Shown: positions 1 through 6,468 of the stretch, one piece after another
How positions within the stretch are numbered: position 1 is the stretch's first letter
Layout of the letters: each line of letters opens with the position of its first letter
Translations under genes and position numbers: made by a program
DNA from: Alphaproteobacteria bacterium
GTDB taxonomy: Bacteria > Pseudomonadota > Alphaproteobacteria > UBA8366
DNA: 8,124 nt
Assembly (NCBI GenBank): GCA_030743445.1
Contig: JASLSL010000237.1
Location: 1-8,124, forward strand
Reading direction: 5' to 3'
Notes under the pieces: generated by a model
The model's database searches: none
The model's input: only the letters and a program-made list of their open reading frames with translations
What the model was told of the DNA's origin: nothing

Positions 1-978
1 CATTGGCTCTATCACCGCGGCGTCACCGATCTTGGCGCCATGAGCAACGTCTCGAAGGAGATGCGCGCCCGCCTGGCCGGTGCCGCGCACATCGGCCGGC
101 CGCGCATCATGGCCAGCCAGGCCTCGGCCGACGGCACGCAAAAGTGGCTCTTGGAGCTGGCCGACGGGGCGCGCCTCGAAAGCGTCTATATCCCGCAGCA
201 AAACCGCGGCACGCTCTGCGTCTCGAGCCAGGTCGGCTGCACCCTCAATTGCCGCTTTTGCCATACCGGCACCCAGCCGCTGGTGCGCAACCTGACGGCG
301 GCCGAGATCGTCGGCCAGGTGCTGCTGGCCCGCGACCAGCTTGGCGAGTGGCCGACGCCGACGCTGGAGCGGCGCCTGATCTCCAATGTCGTGGTCATGG
401 GCATGGGCGAGCCCTTGTACAACTACGACAACGTGGCCCAGGCGCTGGCCGTGATCATGGACGGCGACGGCATCTCCATCTCGCGCCGCCGGCAGACGTT
501 GTCGACGGCCGGCGTGGTGCCGGCCATGGACCGGGCCGGGCGCGAGCTTGGCGTGCTGCTGGCGGTGTCGCTGCACGCCGTCAGCGACGACTTGCGTGAC
601 GAGCTGGTGCCGCTAAACCGCAAATACCCCATCAAGGATTTGCTGGCGGCCTGCCGGCGCTATCCCGGCTCCTCCAACGCGCGCCGCATCACCTTCGAAT
701 ACGTCATGCTCAAGGGCCTCAACGACAGCCCGGCCGATGCCCGGGCGCTAACCCGCCTGATCGCCGGCATTCCGGCCAAGGTCAATCTGCTGCCGTTCAA
801 CCCGTGGCCGGGTGCGGAGTTCGAGTGCTCGACCGAGCTTGCGATGCAACGCTTCGCCGCGATCGTCGAAAAGGCGGGCTACGTCTGCACCGTGCGCCGG
901 CCGCGCGGGCGCGACATCCTCGCCGCCTGTGGCCAACTCAAGACCGCGAGCGAGCGCAAGCCGGCATCCGCCAAATAA
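1..978 (+). CDS. rlmN: RlmN, dual-specificity 23S rRNA/tRNA adenine-C2 methyltransferase (5' partial)
   Basis: Radical-SAM enzyme that methylates C2 of A2503 in 23S rRNA and A37 in a subset of tRNAs, tuning ribosome fidelity in the cytoplasm. The frame is open from base 1, and its first 13 codons (HWLYHRGVTDLGA) already match the family, so the gene starts outside the window. The ATG at 40 is internal. About 325 residues are visible, against roughly 380 in E. coli, so some 60 N-terminal residues are missing. The [4Fe-4S]-binding CxxxCxxC is seen as CTLNCRFC, with cysteines at nt 238, 250 and 259. GMGEP (SAM binding) follows near nt 400. The C-terminal AACGQL carries the cysteine (nt 928-930) that in E. 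coli (Cys355) forms the covalent RNA adduct. All key residues seen are intact. The stop TAA (976-978) lies inside a 15-bp repeat that leads into the next gene. Confidence 0.96.
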   Translation, partial: HWLYHRGVTDLGAMSNVSKEMRARLAGAAHIGRPRIMASQASADGTQKWLLELADGARLESVYIPQQNRGTLCVSSQVGCTLNCRFCHTGTQPLVRNLTAAEIVGQVLLARDQLGEWPTPTLERRLISNVVVMGMGEPLYNYDNVAQALAVIMDGDGISISRRRQTLSTAGVVPAMDRAGRELGVLLAVSLHAVSDDLRDELVPLNRKYPIKDLLAACRRYPGSSNARRITFEYVMLKGLNDSPADARALTRLIAGIPAKVNLLPFNPWPGAEFECSTELAMQRFAAIVEKAGYVCTVRRPRGRDILAACGQLKTASERKPASAK

Positions 979-1013
979 TCCCTGGAAAGGCCCCCAGTTA
1001 ATCCCTGGAAAGG
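976..1013 (+). repeat. 15-bp direct repeat carrying Shine-Dalgarno-like sequence
   Basis: TAATCCCTGGAAAGG occurs twice without mismatch, at 976-990 and 999-1013, a period of 23 bp. The first copy begins with the rlmN stop codon. The second copy ends in the GGAAAGGA ribosome binding site of the next gene. The pattern looks like a small tandem duplication that gave the downstream gene a fresh ribosome binding site, or left a spare one behind. Its effect on expression is unknown. Confidence 0.85.
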
Positions 1014-1014
1014 A
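1007..1014 (+). promoter_or_regulatory. Ribosome binding site of the AhpD-like gene
   Basis: GGAAAGGA lies 7 nt before the ATG at 1022. It settles this start over upstream in-frame codons that would run back into rlmN coding sequence. Confidence 0.75.
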
Positions 1015-1021
1015 TCGACTT

Positions 1022-1558
1022 ATGACCGGACCCCGGCTTCTGCCGTTGCCCGAGGACGAATGGACCGACGAGGTCCGCGAGATGTTCCGCCCGATCGAGG
1101 AATACAACGGCCGCGTCTATAACATCTTCCGGACCCTGGCGCGCCACCCGAAATTGCTGAAGCGCTGGCTGGTGTTCGCCAACCATTGCCTGATCAAGTC
1201 GACTTTGGGGCCGCGCGAGCGCGAGTTGGTGATCCTGCGCGCCGGCTGGCTCTGCAAGTCGGACTACGAATGGATCCAGCACCAGCGCATCGCGCGCGCG
1301 GCCGGCCTCAGCCGAGACGAGATCGAGCGGGTCAAGCAGGGCTCGGAGGCCAAGGGTTGGAGCGAAATCGACGCGCTGCTGCTCGCAGCGACCGACGAAC
1401 TGTTGGACAGCAAGACCCTCGGCGAGGAGACCTGGGCGGCGCTCAAGCAACATTTCGGCGAGCAGCAGATCATCGACCTGATCTTCACCGCCGGCAATTA
1501 TGCGCTCCTGGCGATGGCGCTCAACGCCTTCGGCGTCGAGGTCGACGAGGGGCTTTAG
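1022..1558 (+). CDS. Carboxymuconolactone decarboxylase/AhpD-like family protein
   Basis: A 178-residue helical protein of the AhpD-like/carboxymuconolactone decarboxylase superfamily, whose members include alkylhydroperoxidases and ring-opening decarboxylases. The family core runs from about residue 45 to 130: an ERELVILR segment, then WLCKSDYEWIQH, then ARAAGLS and a C-terminal helix rich in Ala and Leu. Aligned by spacing with mycobacterial AhpD (Glu118, Cys130, Cys133, His137), Glu68 and His87 are kept, but the two redox cysteines become Ser80 and Glu83. A lone Cys78 sits nearby. Classical disulfide-relay peroxidase activity is therefore unlikely, and the substrate is not predictable. There is no signal peptide or membrane segment. 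The gene starts 43 nt after rlmN on the same strand and may share its transcript. The ATG at 1022 is supported by a good ribosome binding site. Family assignment is firm; function is unknown. Confidence 0.88.
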   Translation: MTGPRLLPLPEDEWTDEVREMFRPIEEYNGRVYNIFRTLARHPKLLKRWLVFANHCLIKSTLGPRERELVILRAGWLCKSDYEWIQHQRIARAAGLSRDEIERVKQGSEAKGWSEIDALLLAATDELLDSKTLGEETWAALKQHFGEQQIIDLIFTAGNYALLAMALNAFGVEVDEGL

Positions 1559-1564
1559 GCCGGC

Positions 1565-1734
1565 CCGGCCGCTCTGCGGCCACCCTCAACCGCTCGCATT
1601 CGCTCGCCACCCTCTCCCGCAAGCGGGAGAGGGCTACTCGAGCCCCTCTCCCATGAAGTGGGAGAGGGAGGGGCCCGCCGCGAAGCGGTGGGAGGGTGAG
1701 GGGCCTTAAGGCCTTAACCGGCCGCTCTGCGGCC
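1565..1734. repeat. Pair of 17-bp hairpin repeats bracketing intergenic repeat copy 1
   Basis: CCGGCCGCTCTGCGGCC occurs at 1565-1581 and again, same orientation and without mismatch, at 1718-1734. Each copy contains a perfect 6-bp hairpin (GGCCGC, loop TCT, GCGGCC). Between them lies repeat copy 1. Just inside the right copy is the 12-bp palindrome GGCCTTAAGGCC (1702-1713), followed by a second GGCCTTAA-like run. The first hairpin begins 6 nt after the AhpD-like stop codon and could help end transcription, although no T-run follows. Confidence 0.7.
1581..1704. repeat. Hairpin-rich intergenic repeat, copy 1
   Basis: This non-coding stretch shares a perfect 41-bp block (1593-1633) and a perfect 20-bp block (1685-1704) with copy 2 at 3061-3203. 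It folds as a chain of hairpins: CCCTCTCCCGC (1610-1620) with GCGGGAGAGGG (1623-1633); CCCTCTCCCA (1644-1653) with TGGGAGAGGG (1659-1668); and a weaker CCGCCGC/GCGGTGG pair at 1675-1691. The right end GGGTGAGGGG mirrors an imperfect CCCTCAACC at the left. Elements of this look are scattered between genes in many GC-rich alphaproteobacteria. It fills most of the 260-bp gap between the AhpD-like gene and the P450 gene. No open frame of note was seen in it. Confidence 0.8.
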
Positions 1735-1806
1735 GGGCCCCGGGACGCGTCAAGCTGACATGCCGATGTCCTGGCGGGCCGGCCGGCCACCCGGTATCAT
1801 CGCGCC

Positions 1807-1815
1807 GAAGGAAGG
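1807..1815 (+). promoter_or_regulatory. Ribosome binding site of the P450 gene
   Basis: GAAGGAAGG, with its AAGGA core at 1808-1812, lies 6 nt before the ATG at 1819. It is a strong purine-rich site and supports that start, which also gives a normal P450 N-terminus. Confidence 0.7.
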
Positions 1816-1818
1816 CAT

Positions 1819-3060
1819 ATGACCGAGCTGTTTCATCCGCGCGACCCGGGGGTCATCGAGAACCCCTATCCGATGTACCACCGGCTGCAGGACGAGGATC
1901 CGGTGCACCGGTCGGACGCGTTCAGCACCTGGGTCCTGACGCGCTACGAGCACGTCCAACCGATGCTGAACGATCCCCGGCTGTCGGCCGACCGGATTTC
2001 GCCCTACCTCGACCAGCTCTCGCCCGGGGAGCGCGAGAAGCACGCCACGGTCGGGCCGTTGCTGCAGCGCTGGGCCGTGTTCATGGACCCGCCCGACCAC
2101 ACGCGGATGCGGAAGCTGATGAACCAGGCCTTCACCTCCACCGCCCTCGCCAAGATGCGGCCCCGGGTCGAGGCCATCGTCGCCCGCATGGTCGACCGAC
2201 TTGTCGACGCCGGCGCCGACGGCAGGGACGTCGACTTCATCCGCGAATTCGCCTTCCCGCTGCCGGCGACGGTGATCGCCGGGATGATCGGGGTGCCCGA
2301 TTCCGACCTCGACCGGTTCCAAAAATGGTCCGAGGATTTGGCGCCCTTCGTCGGCAGCGCCTTGGAGACGCTCGACAAGGTCGGCCCGGCCGAGCGCTCG
2401 GCGCGCGCGTTGACGGAGTATTTCACCGGCGTCATCGAGGCGCGCCGCGCCGATCCGCCGGCGGCCGACGACGAGGCGATCATCGACCTGATGATCCGCG
2501 CCGAAGAGGAAGGCGACACATTGGACCTCGCCGAGCTGATCGCCAACTGCGTGCTGCTGCTGTTCGCCGGGCACGAGACGACCACCAACCTGCTCGCCAA
2601 CGGCCTGATGGCGTTGATGCGAAACCCGGATCAGATGGCGTTGTTCCGCGGCGACCCCCAGGGCCTCGCCAAAAGTGCCGTGGAGGAGTTCCTGCGCTAT
2701 GACGGGCCGATCGGCGGCGTCGCCCGCAGCGTGCTGGCGCCGGTCGAGCTCGACGGCAAGACGATCCCCGCCGGCGACCGGGTGTTCTGCATGCTGAACG
2801 CCGCCAACCGCGACCCGCGCAGGTTCGACGATCCGGACCGGCTCGACATCACCCGGAAGAAGAACCAGCACGTGATCTTCGGCTACGGCATCCACTTCTG
2901 CCTCGGGGCGCCCTTGGCGCGGATGGAGGGGCAGATCGCCTTCCCGCTGCTGCTCGAGCGCTTGCGCCATATCGAGCCCGGCGCCGGCGAGCCGAAATGG
3001 ACCGATTCCCTCGTCCTGCGCGGGGTCGACTCCCTGCCGATCCGCTTCAGGGCGGCGTAG
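1819..3060 (+). CDS. Cytochrome P450 (soluble bacterial type)
   Basis: A 413-residue heme-thiolate monooxygenase, a normal length for a soluble class I bacterial P450. It has no N-terminal membrane anchor or signal peptide. Motifs appear in the expected order: DPPDHTRMR (His94 and Arg98, helix C, heme propionate contacts); AGHETT (residues 250-255, helix I oxygen-activation motif with Glu253-Thr254); ExxR (Glu290-Arg293, helix K); and the heme loop FGYGIHFCLG with the axial Cys361 (nt 2899-2901). All catalytic residues are present, so the enzyme should be active. The overall look is that of the CYP107/CYP109-like bacterial group, but I cannot name the CYP family or substrate from sequence alone. 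No ferredoxin or ferredoxin reductase gene is next to it, so electrons must come from partners elsewhere. The gene is flanked on both sides by copies of the same intergenic repeat and converges with folC. Confidence 0.96.
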   Translation: MTELFHPRDPGVIENPYPMYHRLQDEDPVHRSDAFSTWVLTRYEHVQPMLNDPRLSADRISPYLDQLSPGEREKHATVGPLLQRWAVFMDPPDHTRMRKLMNQAFTSTALAKMRPRVEAIVARMVDRLVDAGADGRDVDFIREFAFPLPATVIAGMIGVPDSDLDRFQKWSEDLAPFVGSALETLDKVGPAERSARALTEYFTGVIEARRADPPAADDEAIIDLMIRAEEEGDTLDLAELIANCVLLLFAGHETTTNLLANGLMALMRNPDQMALFRGDPQGLAKSAVEEFLRYDGPIGGVARSVLAPVELDGKTIPAGDRVFCMLNAANRDPRRFDDPDRLDITRKKNQHVIFGYGIHFCLGAPLARMEGQIAFPLLLERLRHIEPGAGEPKWTDSLVLRGVDSLPIRFRAA

Positions 3061-3203
3061 GCCCCTCACCCACTCGCATTCGCTCGCCACCCTCTCCCGC
3101 AAGCGGGAGAGGGTTATCCGTGCCGAACTCGATGCCAAAGCCCCTCTCCCGTGCAAACGGGAGTGGGTGGGACCCGCCGCTATGCGGTGGGAGGGTGAGG
3201 GGC
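3061..3203. repeat. Hairpin-rich intergenic repeat, copy 2; candidate two-way terminator
   Basis: This copy begins directly after the P450 stop codon and ends 8 nt before the folC stop codon. It has 11-bp perfect terminal inverted repeats, GCCCCTCACCC (3061-3071) and GGGTGAGGGGC (3193-3203). Inside are a perfect 11-bp stem (CCCTCTCCCGC 3090-3100, GCGGGAGAGGG 3103-3113), a 7-bp stem with a GCAA loop (CTCCCGT 3146-3152, ACGGGAG 3157-3163), and a CCGCCGC/GCGGTGG pair near 3174-3190. It shares 41-bp and 20-bp perfect blocks with copy 1 and differs mainly in the middle. Lying between two convergent genes, such symmetric stems could slow transcription from both sides. No T-runs are present, so classical intrinsic termination is not shown. 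Confidence 0.8.
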
Positions 3204-3211
3204 GCGAAGCG

Positions 3212-4495
3212 CTACCCGTTGGCCACAAGGACCCGCCCCGCAAGGTAGAGCGAGCCGCAGATCAGGGCTCGGAACGAGCCGCTTTCCCGGGCCGCGATAT
3301 CGCCGAGAGCCGCCTCCATATTTTCCGCGACCTCGGCATCGATCCCGACCGACGTCGCGGCATCGGCCGACTCCCCGGCCGACAGGCTGTTGTCCTCGCC
3401 CGGAATGGCGATCGCCCGGAGCGAGCTGACATGAATGGCCAGAGGCGACAAAAAGTCCGACGGACTTTTGCTCTTCAGCATGCCGAAGACGAGATGGAGC
3501 GGCTTGTCGCGCCAGCCCTCGGCGACCGCGGCGAGCGACTCGCCCGCCGCCCGGTTGTGGCCGCCGTCGAGCCAGAGCTCGGCGCCCGCCGGCAACAGGG
3601 CCATGAGCCGGCCTTCCGCGAGATGCTGGATGCGCGCCGGCCAGTCGACACTCGACAAGCCTTGCGCGATGGCCTCGGCGCCGACCTCGAAGCCCGCGAG
3701 CTTCTCCAGGCACGCGATCGCCATGCCCGCGTTGACCGCCTGATGCGGGCCGGTCAGGGCCGGGGGCGGCAGGTCCAAAACATTCGTTTTTGATTCGTAA
3801 TGAAGTCCGTTCTCCAGGGCATCCACACACCATTCCCAATCGAACCGGAAGAGCAGCGCGCCGGCCGCCTCGGCGGCTTTTTCGATCACTCGGCGCGCCG
3901 TCGGGTCCTGTGGGCCGACGACCGAAGCCACGCCCGGTTTCTGGATCGCCGCCTTCTCACCGGCGATTTCCTCCAGCGTGTCGCCGAGGAACTGTTGGTG
4001 GTCGATCGAGACCGGGGTGATCAGGGTCAGCGCCGGGCGATGGATCACCGTGGTCGCGTCGAACCGTCCGCCGAGCCCGCACTCCAACAGCAGGATATCG
4101 GCCGGCACATGGGCGAAGGCCTTCATGGCGGCGGCCGTGGTGATCTCGAAATAGGTGATCGGCTCGCCCCGGTTGACGTCCTCGCATCGGGCCAGGAGAT
4201 CGGCGAGCTCGGCTTCCGCGATCAACTCGCCCGCGAGCCGGATGCGCTCGTTGAAGCGCACCAGATGCGGCGAAGTATAGACGTGGACCCTATAGCCAGC
4301 GGCCTCGAGCATCGCGCGCAAAAAAGCGATCGTCGAGCCCTTGCCGTTGGTGCCGGCGACATGGACCACCGGCGGCACGCTCTCCTGCGGCCGGCCGAGC
4401 CGGTCCAACAGCCTTACCACCCGACCGAGCGACAGGTCGATCTTCTTCGGATGGAGCCGCATCAGCCGCTCCAGGATGGCGTCGCTGTCGGTCAC
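3212..4495 (-). CDS. folC: FolC, bifunctional folylpolyglutamate synthase/dihydrofolate synthase
   Basis: A 427-residue cytoplasmic Mur-ligase-family enzyme. It couples dihydropteroate to glutamate using ATP, and adds further glutamates to folates. The ATP-binding loop HVAGTNGKGST spans residues 45-55. It is followed by TYFEITTAAA, the ECGLGGRFDAT motif, SIDHQQFLGDTLEEIAGEKAAI (including the Lys/Glu region), GPHQAVNA, and DGGHN in the C-terminal ligase domain. Length is normal for the family. One small oddity is DATT where DATN is usual. I chose the GTG at 4493-4495: it has a purine-rich ribosome binding site 5 nt upstream, and the N-terminus it gives (TDSDAILERLMRLHPKKIDLSLGR) is typical. 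Farther upstream the frame runs through the inverted-repeat element and into antisense of accD's frame. folC is the last gene of the trp-accD-folC run. It carries an internal palindrome at 3451-3469. Confidence 0.95.
   Translation of the reverse strand: MTDSDAILERLMRLHPKKIDLSLGRVVRLLDRLGRPQESVPPVVHVAGTNGKGSTIAFLRAMLEAAGYRVHVYTSPHLVRFNERIRLAGELIAEAELADLLARCEDVNRGEPITYFEITTAAAMKAFAHVPADILLLECGLGGRFDATTVIHRPALTLITPVSIDHQQFLGDTLEEIAGEKAAIQKPGVASVVGPQDPTARRVIEKAAEAAGALLFRFDWEWCVDALENGLHYESKTNVLDLPPPALTGPHQAVNAGMAIACLEKLAGFEVGAEAIAQGLSSVDWPARIQHLAEGRLMALLPAGAELWLDGGHNRAAGESLAAVAEGWRDKPLHLVFGMLKSKSPSDFLSPLAIHVSSLRAIAIPGEDNSLSAGESADAATSVGIDAEVAENMEAALGDIAARESGSFRALICGSLYLAGRVLVANG
3451..3469. repeat. 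AT-flanked palindrome inside folC, terminator-like on the minus strand
   Basis: AAAAGTCCG (3451-3459) and CGGACTTTT (3461-3469) form a perfect 9-bp inverted repeat around one base. On the minus (folC) strand the right arm runs on to five T residues, so the RNA would form a short hairpin followed by U's, like a weak intrinsic terminator inside the coding sequence. It encodes part of the conserved GML-K-S-K-S-P segment and uses codons (AAA, AGT, TTT) that are uncommon in this GC-rich stretch. Confidence 0.5.
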
Positions 4496-4500
4496 GGTCT

Positions 4501-4510
4501 TCCTCTCTCC
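4501..4510 (-). promoter_or_regulatory. Ribosome binding site of folC
   Basis: On the minus strand GGAGAGAGGA ends 5 nt before the GTG at 4495-4493. It is the feature that decides for a GTG start. Confidence 0.7.
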
Positions 4511-4552
4511 ATCGAAGACGTCCTGTGCGCAAGTCGAGCGCAGTGTCCCTTG

Positions 4553-4675
4553 ATTGTCATTCCCGCGAAAGCGGGAATCCACGCCTGAGCATCGTCGACA
4601 AACGCGATATCGAGAGAGTTGTGAGTCCCAGGCATGGATTCCGGGTTCACGCTTTGCGTGCCCCGGAATGACAAT
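4553..4675. mobile_element. MITE-like small inverted-repeat element in the accD-folC junction
   Basis: A 123-bp non-coding unit with 11-bp perfect terminal inverted repeats, ATTGTCATTCC (4553-4563) and GGAATGACAAT (4665-4675). Each end is itself a hairpin. The left one is ATTCCCGC (4559-4566), loop GAAA, GCGGGAAT (4571-4578). The right one is ATTCCGGG (4638-4645) plus CACGC (4648-4652), loop TTT, GCGTG (4656-4660), then CCCGGAAT (4662-4669). Elements beginning GTCATTCCCGCG(A)AAGCGGGAATCC are widespread between genes in proteobacteria, and they look like miniature transposable or palindromic repeats moved by an enzyme encoded elsewhere. There is no transposase here, and no clear target-site duplication was seen. 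It accounts for most of the 194-bp gap between accD and folC and probably entered an older, tighter operon. Confidence 0.75.
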
Positions 4676-4689
4676 AACGGGGTGAACGG

Positions 4690-5619
<930 letters not shown>

Positions 5620-5622
5620 GCG

Positions 5623-6468
5623 CTAACCAGTCTGGCCTGACCTGACGCCAGCCGCAAGCTCGCCGACGAAATCGAGCACCTCGGCCGCGAGGCCGGGGGC
5701 CGCCCTGCCGTTCTCGTCGAGCCCGGCGGCGATGCGGTCGACGATCGCCGAGCCGACGACGGCGGCGTCGGCGACGCCGGCGACCGCGGCAGCCGCGTCC
5801 GGCGTCTTGATCCCGAAGCCGACCGCGATCGGCAGGTCGGTGTGGCGGCGCAGGCGTTCGACCGCTGCTTCGATGTGCCCTTCGGCCGCCGAGCGGGTGC
5901 CGGTGATGCCGAGGACAGAGACGTAGTAGACGAAGCCGCTGGTGTTGGTCAGCACCTTGGGCAGGCGTGCATGGTCGGTCGTCGGCGTGGCGAGCCGGAT
6001 CCAGTTCAGGCCCGCATCGAGCGCCGGCCGGCAGAGCTCCTCGTCCTCCTCCGGCGGCAGGTCGACGATGATCAGCCCGTCGACCCCGGCCTCGATGGCG
6101 TCGGCAAGGAATTTCTCGACCCCATAGGTGTAGATCGGGTTGTAGTAGCCCATCAGGATGATCGGGGTCGCATCGTCGGTGGCGCGAAACGCCTTTACCA
6201 AATCCAGTGTCTTGACCAGGCTGGCGCCGGCCTTGAGCGCCCTGAGCGAGGACGCCTGGATCGACGGGCCGTCGGCCATCGGGTCGGAGAACGGCATGCC
6301 GAGCTCGATCAGGTCGGCGCCCGCCCGGGGCAACCCCAGCACGATTTCCTCCGCGGTCTCGGGGTCCGGGTCGCCGGCGGTGAGGAAGGTCACCAACCCG
6401 CCGCGGCCGGCCGATTTCAGCTCGGCGAAGCGGCGCTCGATGCGGCCGGGGCCGTCGCCGGCGCTCAT
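5623..6468 (-). CDS. trpA: TrpA, tryptophan synthase alpha subunit
   Basis: A 281-residue TIM-barrel subunit that cleaves indole-3-glycerol phosphate to indole and glyceraldehyde 3-phosphate, and passes indole through a tunnel to TrpB. The catalytic pair is visible as Glu55 (LIELGMPFSDP) and Asp66 (PMADGPS), matching Glu49/Asp60 of the enteric enzyme with the same spacing. The active-site loop VSVLGITGTRS and the phosphate-binding GFGI and VVGSAIVD segments follow in order. The start is the ATG at 6466-6468. A further-upstream in-frame ATG at 6537 would add arginine-rich residues that are only trpB read in another frame, so it was rejected. The start overlaps the trpB stop as ATGA, a classic sign of coupled translation that suits an alpha2-beta2 complex. 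Confidence 0.97.
   Translation of the reverse strand: MSAGDGPGRIERRFAELKSAGRGGLVTFLTAGDPDPETAEEIVLGLPRAGADLIELGMPFSDPMADGPSIQASSLRALKAGASLVKTLDLVKAFRATDDATPIILMGYYNPIYTYGVEKFLADAIEAGVDGLIIVDLPPEEDEELCRPALDAGLNWIRLATPTTDHARLPKVLTNTSGFVYYVSVLGITGTRSAAEGHIEAAVERLRRHTDLPIAVGFGIKTPDAAAAVAGVADAAVVGSAIVDRIAAGLDENGRAAPGLAAEVLDFVGELAAGVRSGQTG

Noticed and set aside
40..42. ATG at 40 as the start of rlmN
   Set aside because: The frame is open to base 1, and the residues before it match RlmN, so the true start lies outside the window.
812..1021. Extended N-terminus for the AhpD-like gene, reading back into rlmN
   Set aside because: The added 70 residues are rlmN in another frame. The ATG at 1022 has a good ribosome binding site and a typical N-terminus.
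1755..1800. Possible promoter before the P450 gene (CTGACA at 1755-1760, TATCAT at 1795-1800)
   Set aside because: The boxes are 34 bp apart instead of about 17, and the TATCAT lies too close to the ribosome binding site to serve this gene.
1581..3203. CRISPR array suggested by repeated hairpin units
   Set aside because: There are only two copies, about 1.5 kb apart with a gene between them, and no regularly spaced repeats or cas genes.
1750..3243. 497-codon open frame on the minus strand across the P450 gene
   Set aside because: It is antisense to a P450 with all family motifs. Its product is arginine- and histidine-rich with no recognisable domain. Long antisense frames are expected in GC-rich DNA.
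3777..3790. AAAAC-ATTC-GTTTT inverted repeat in folC
   Set aside because: A five-base stem in coding sequence is well within chance, and no other signal supports a role.
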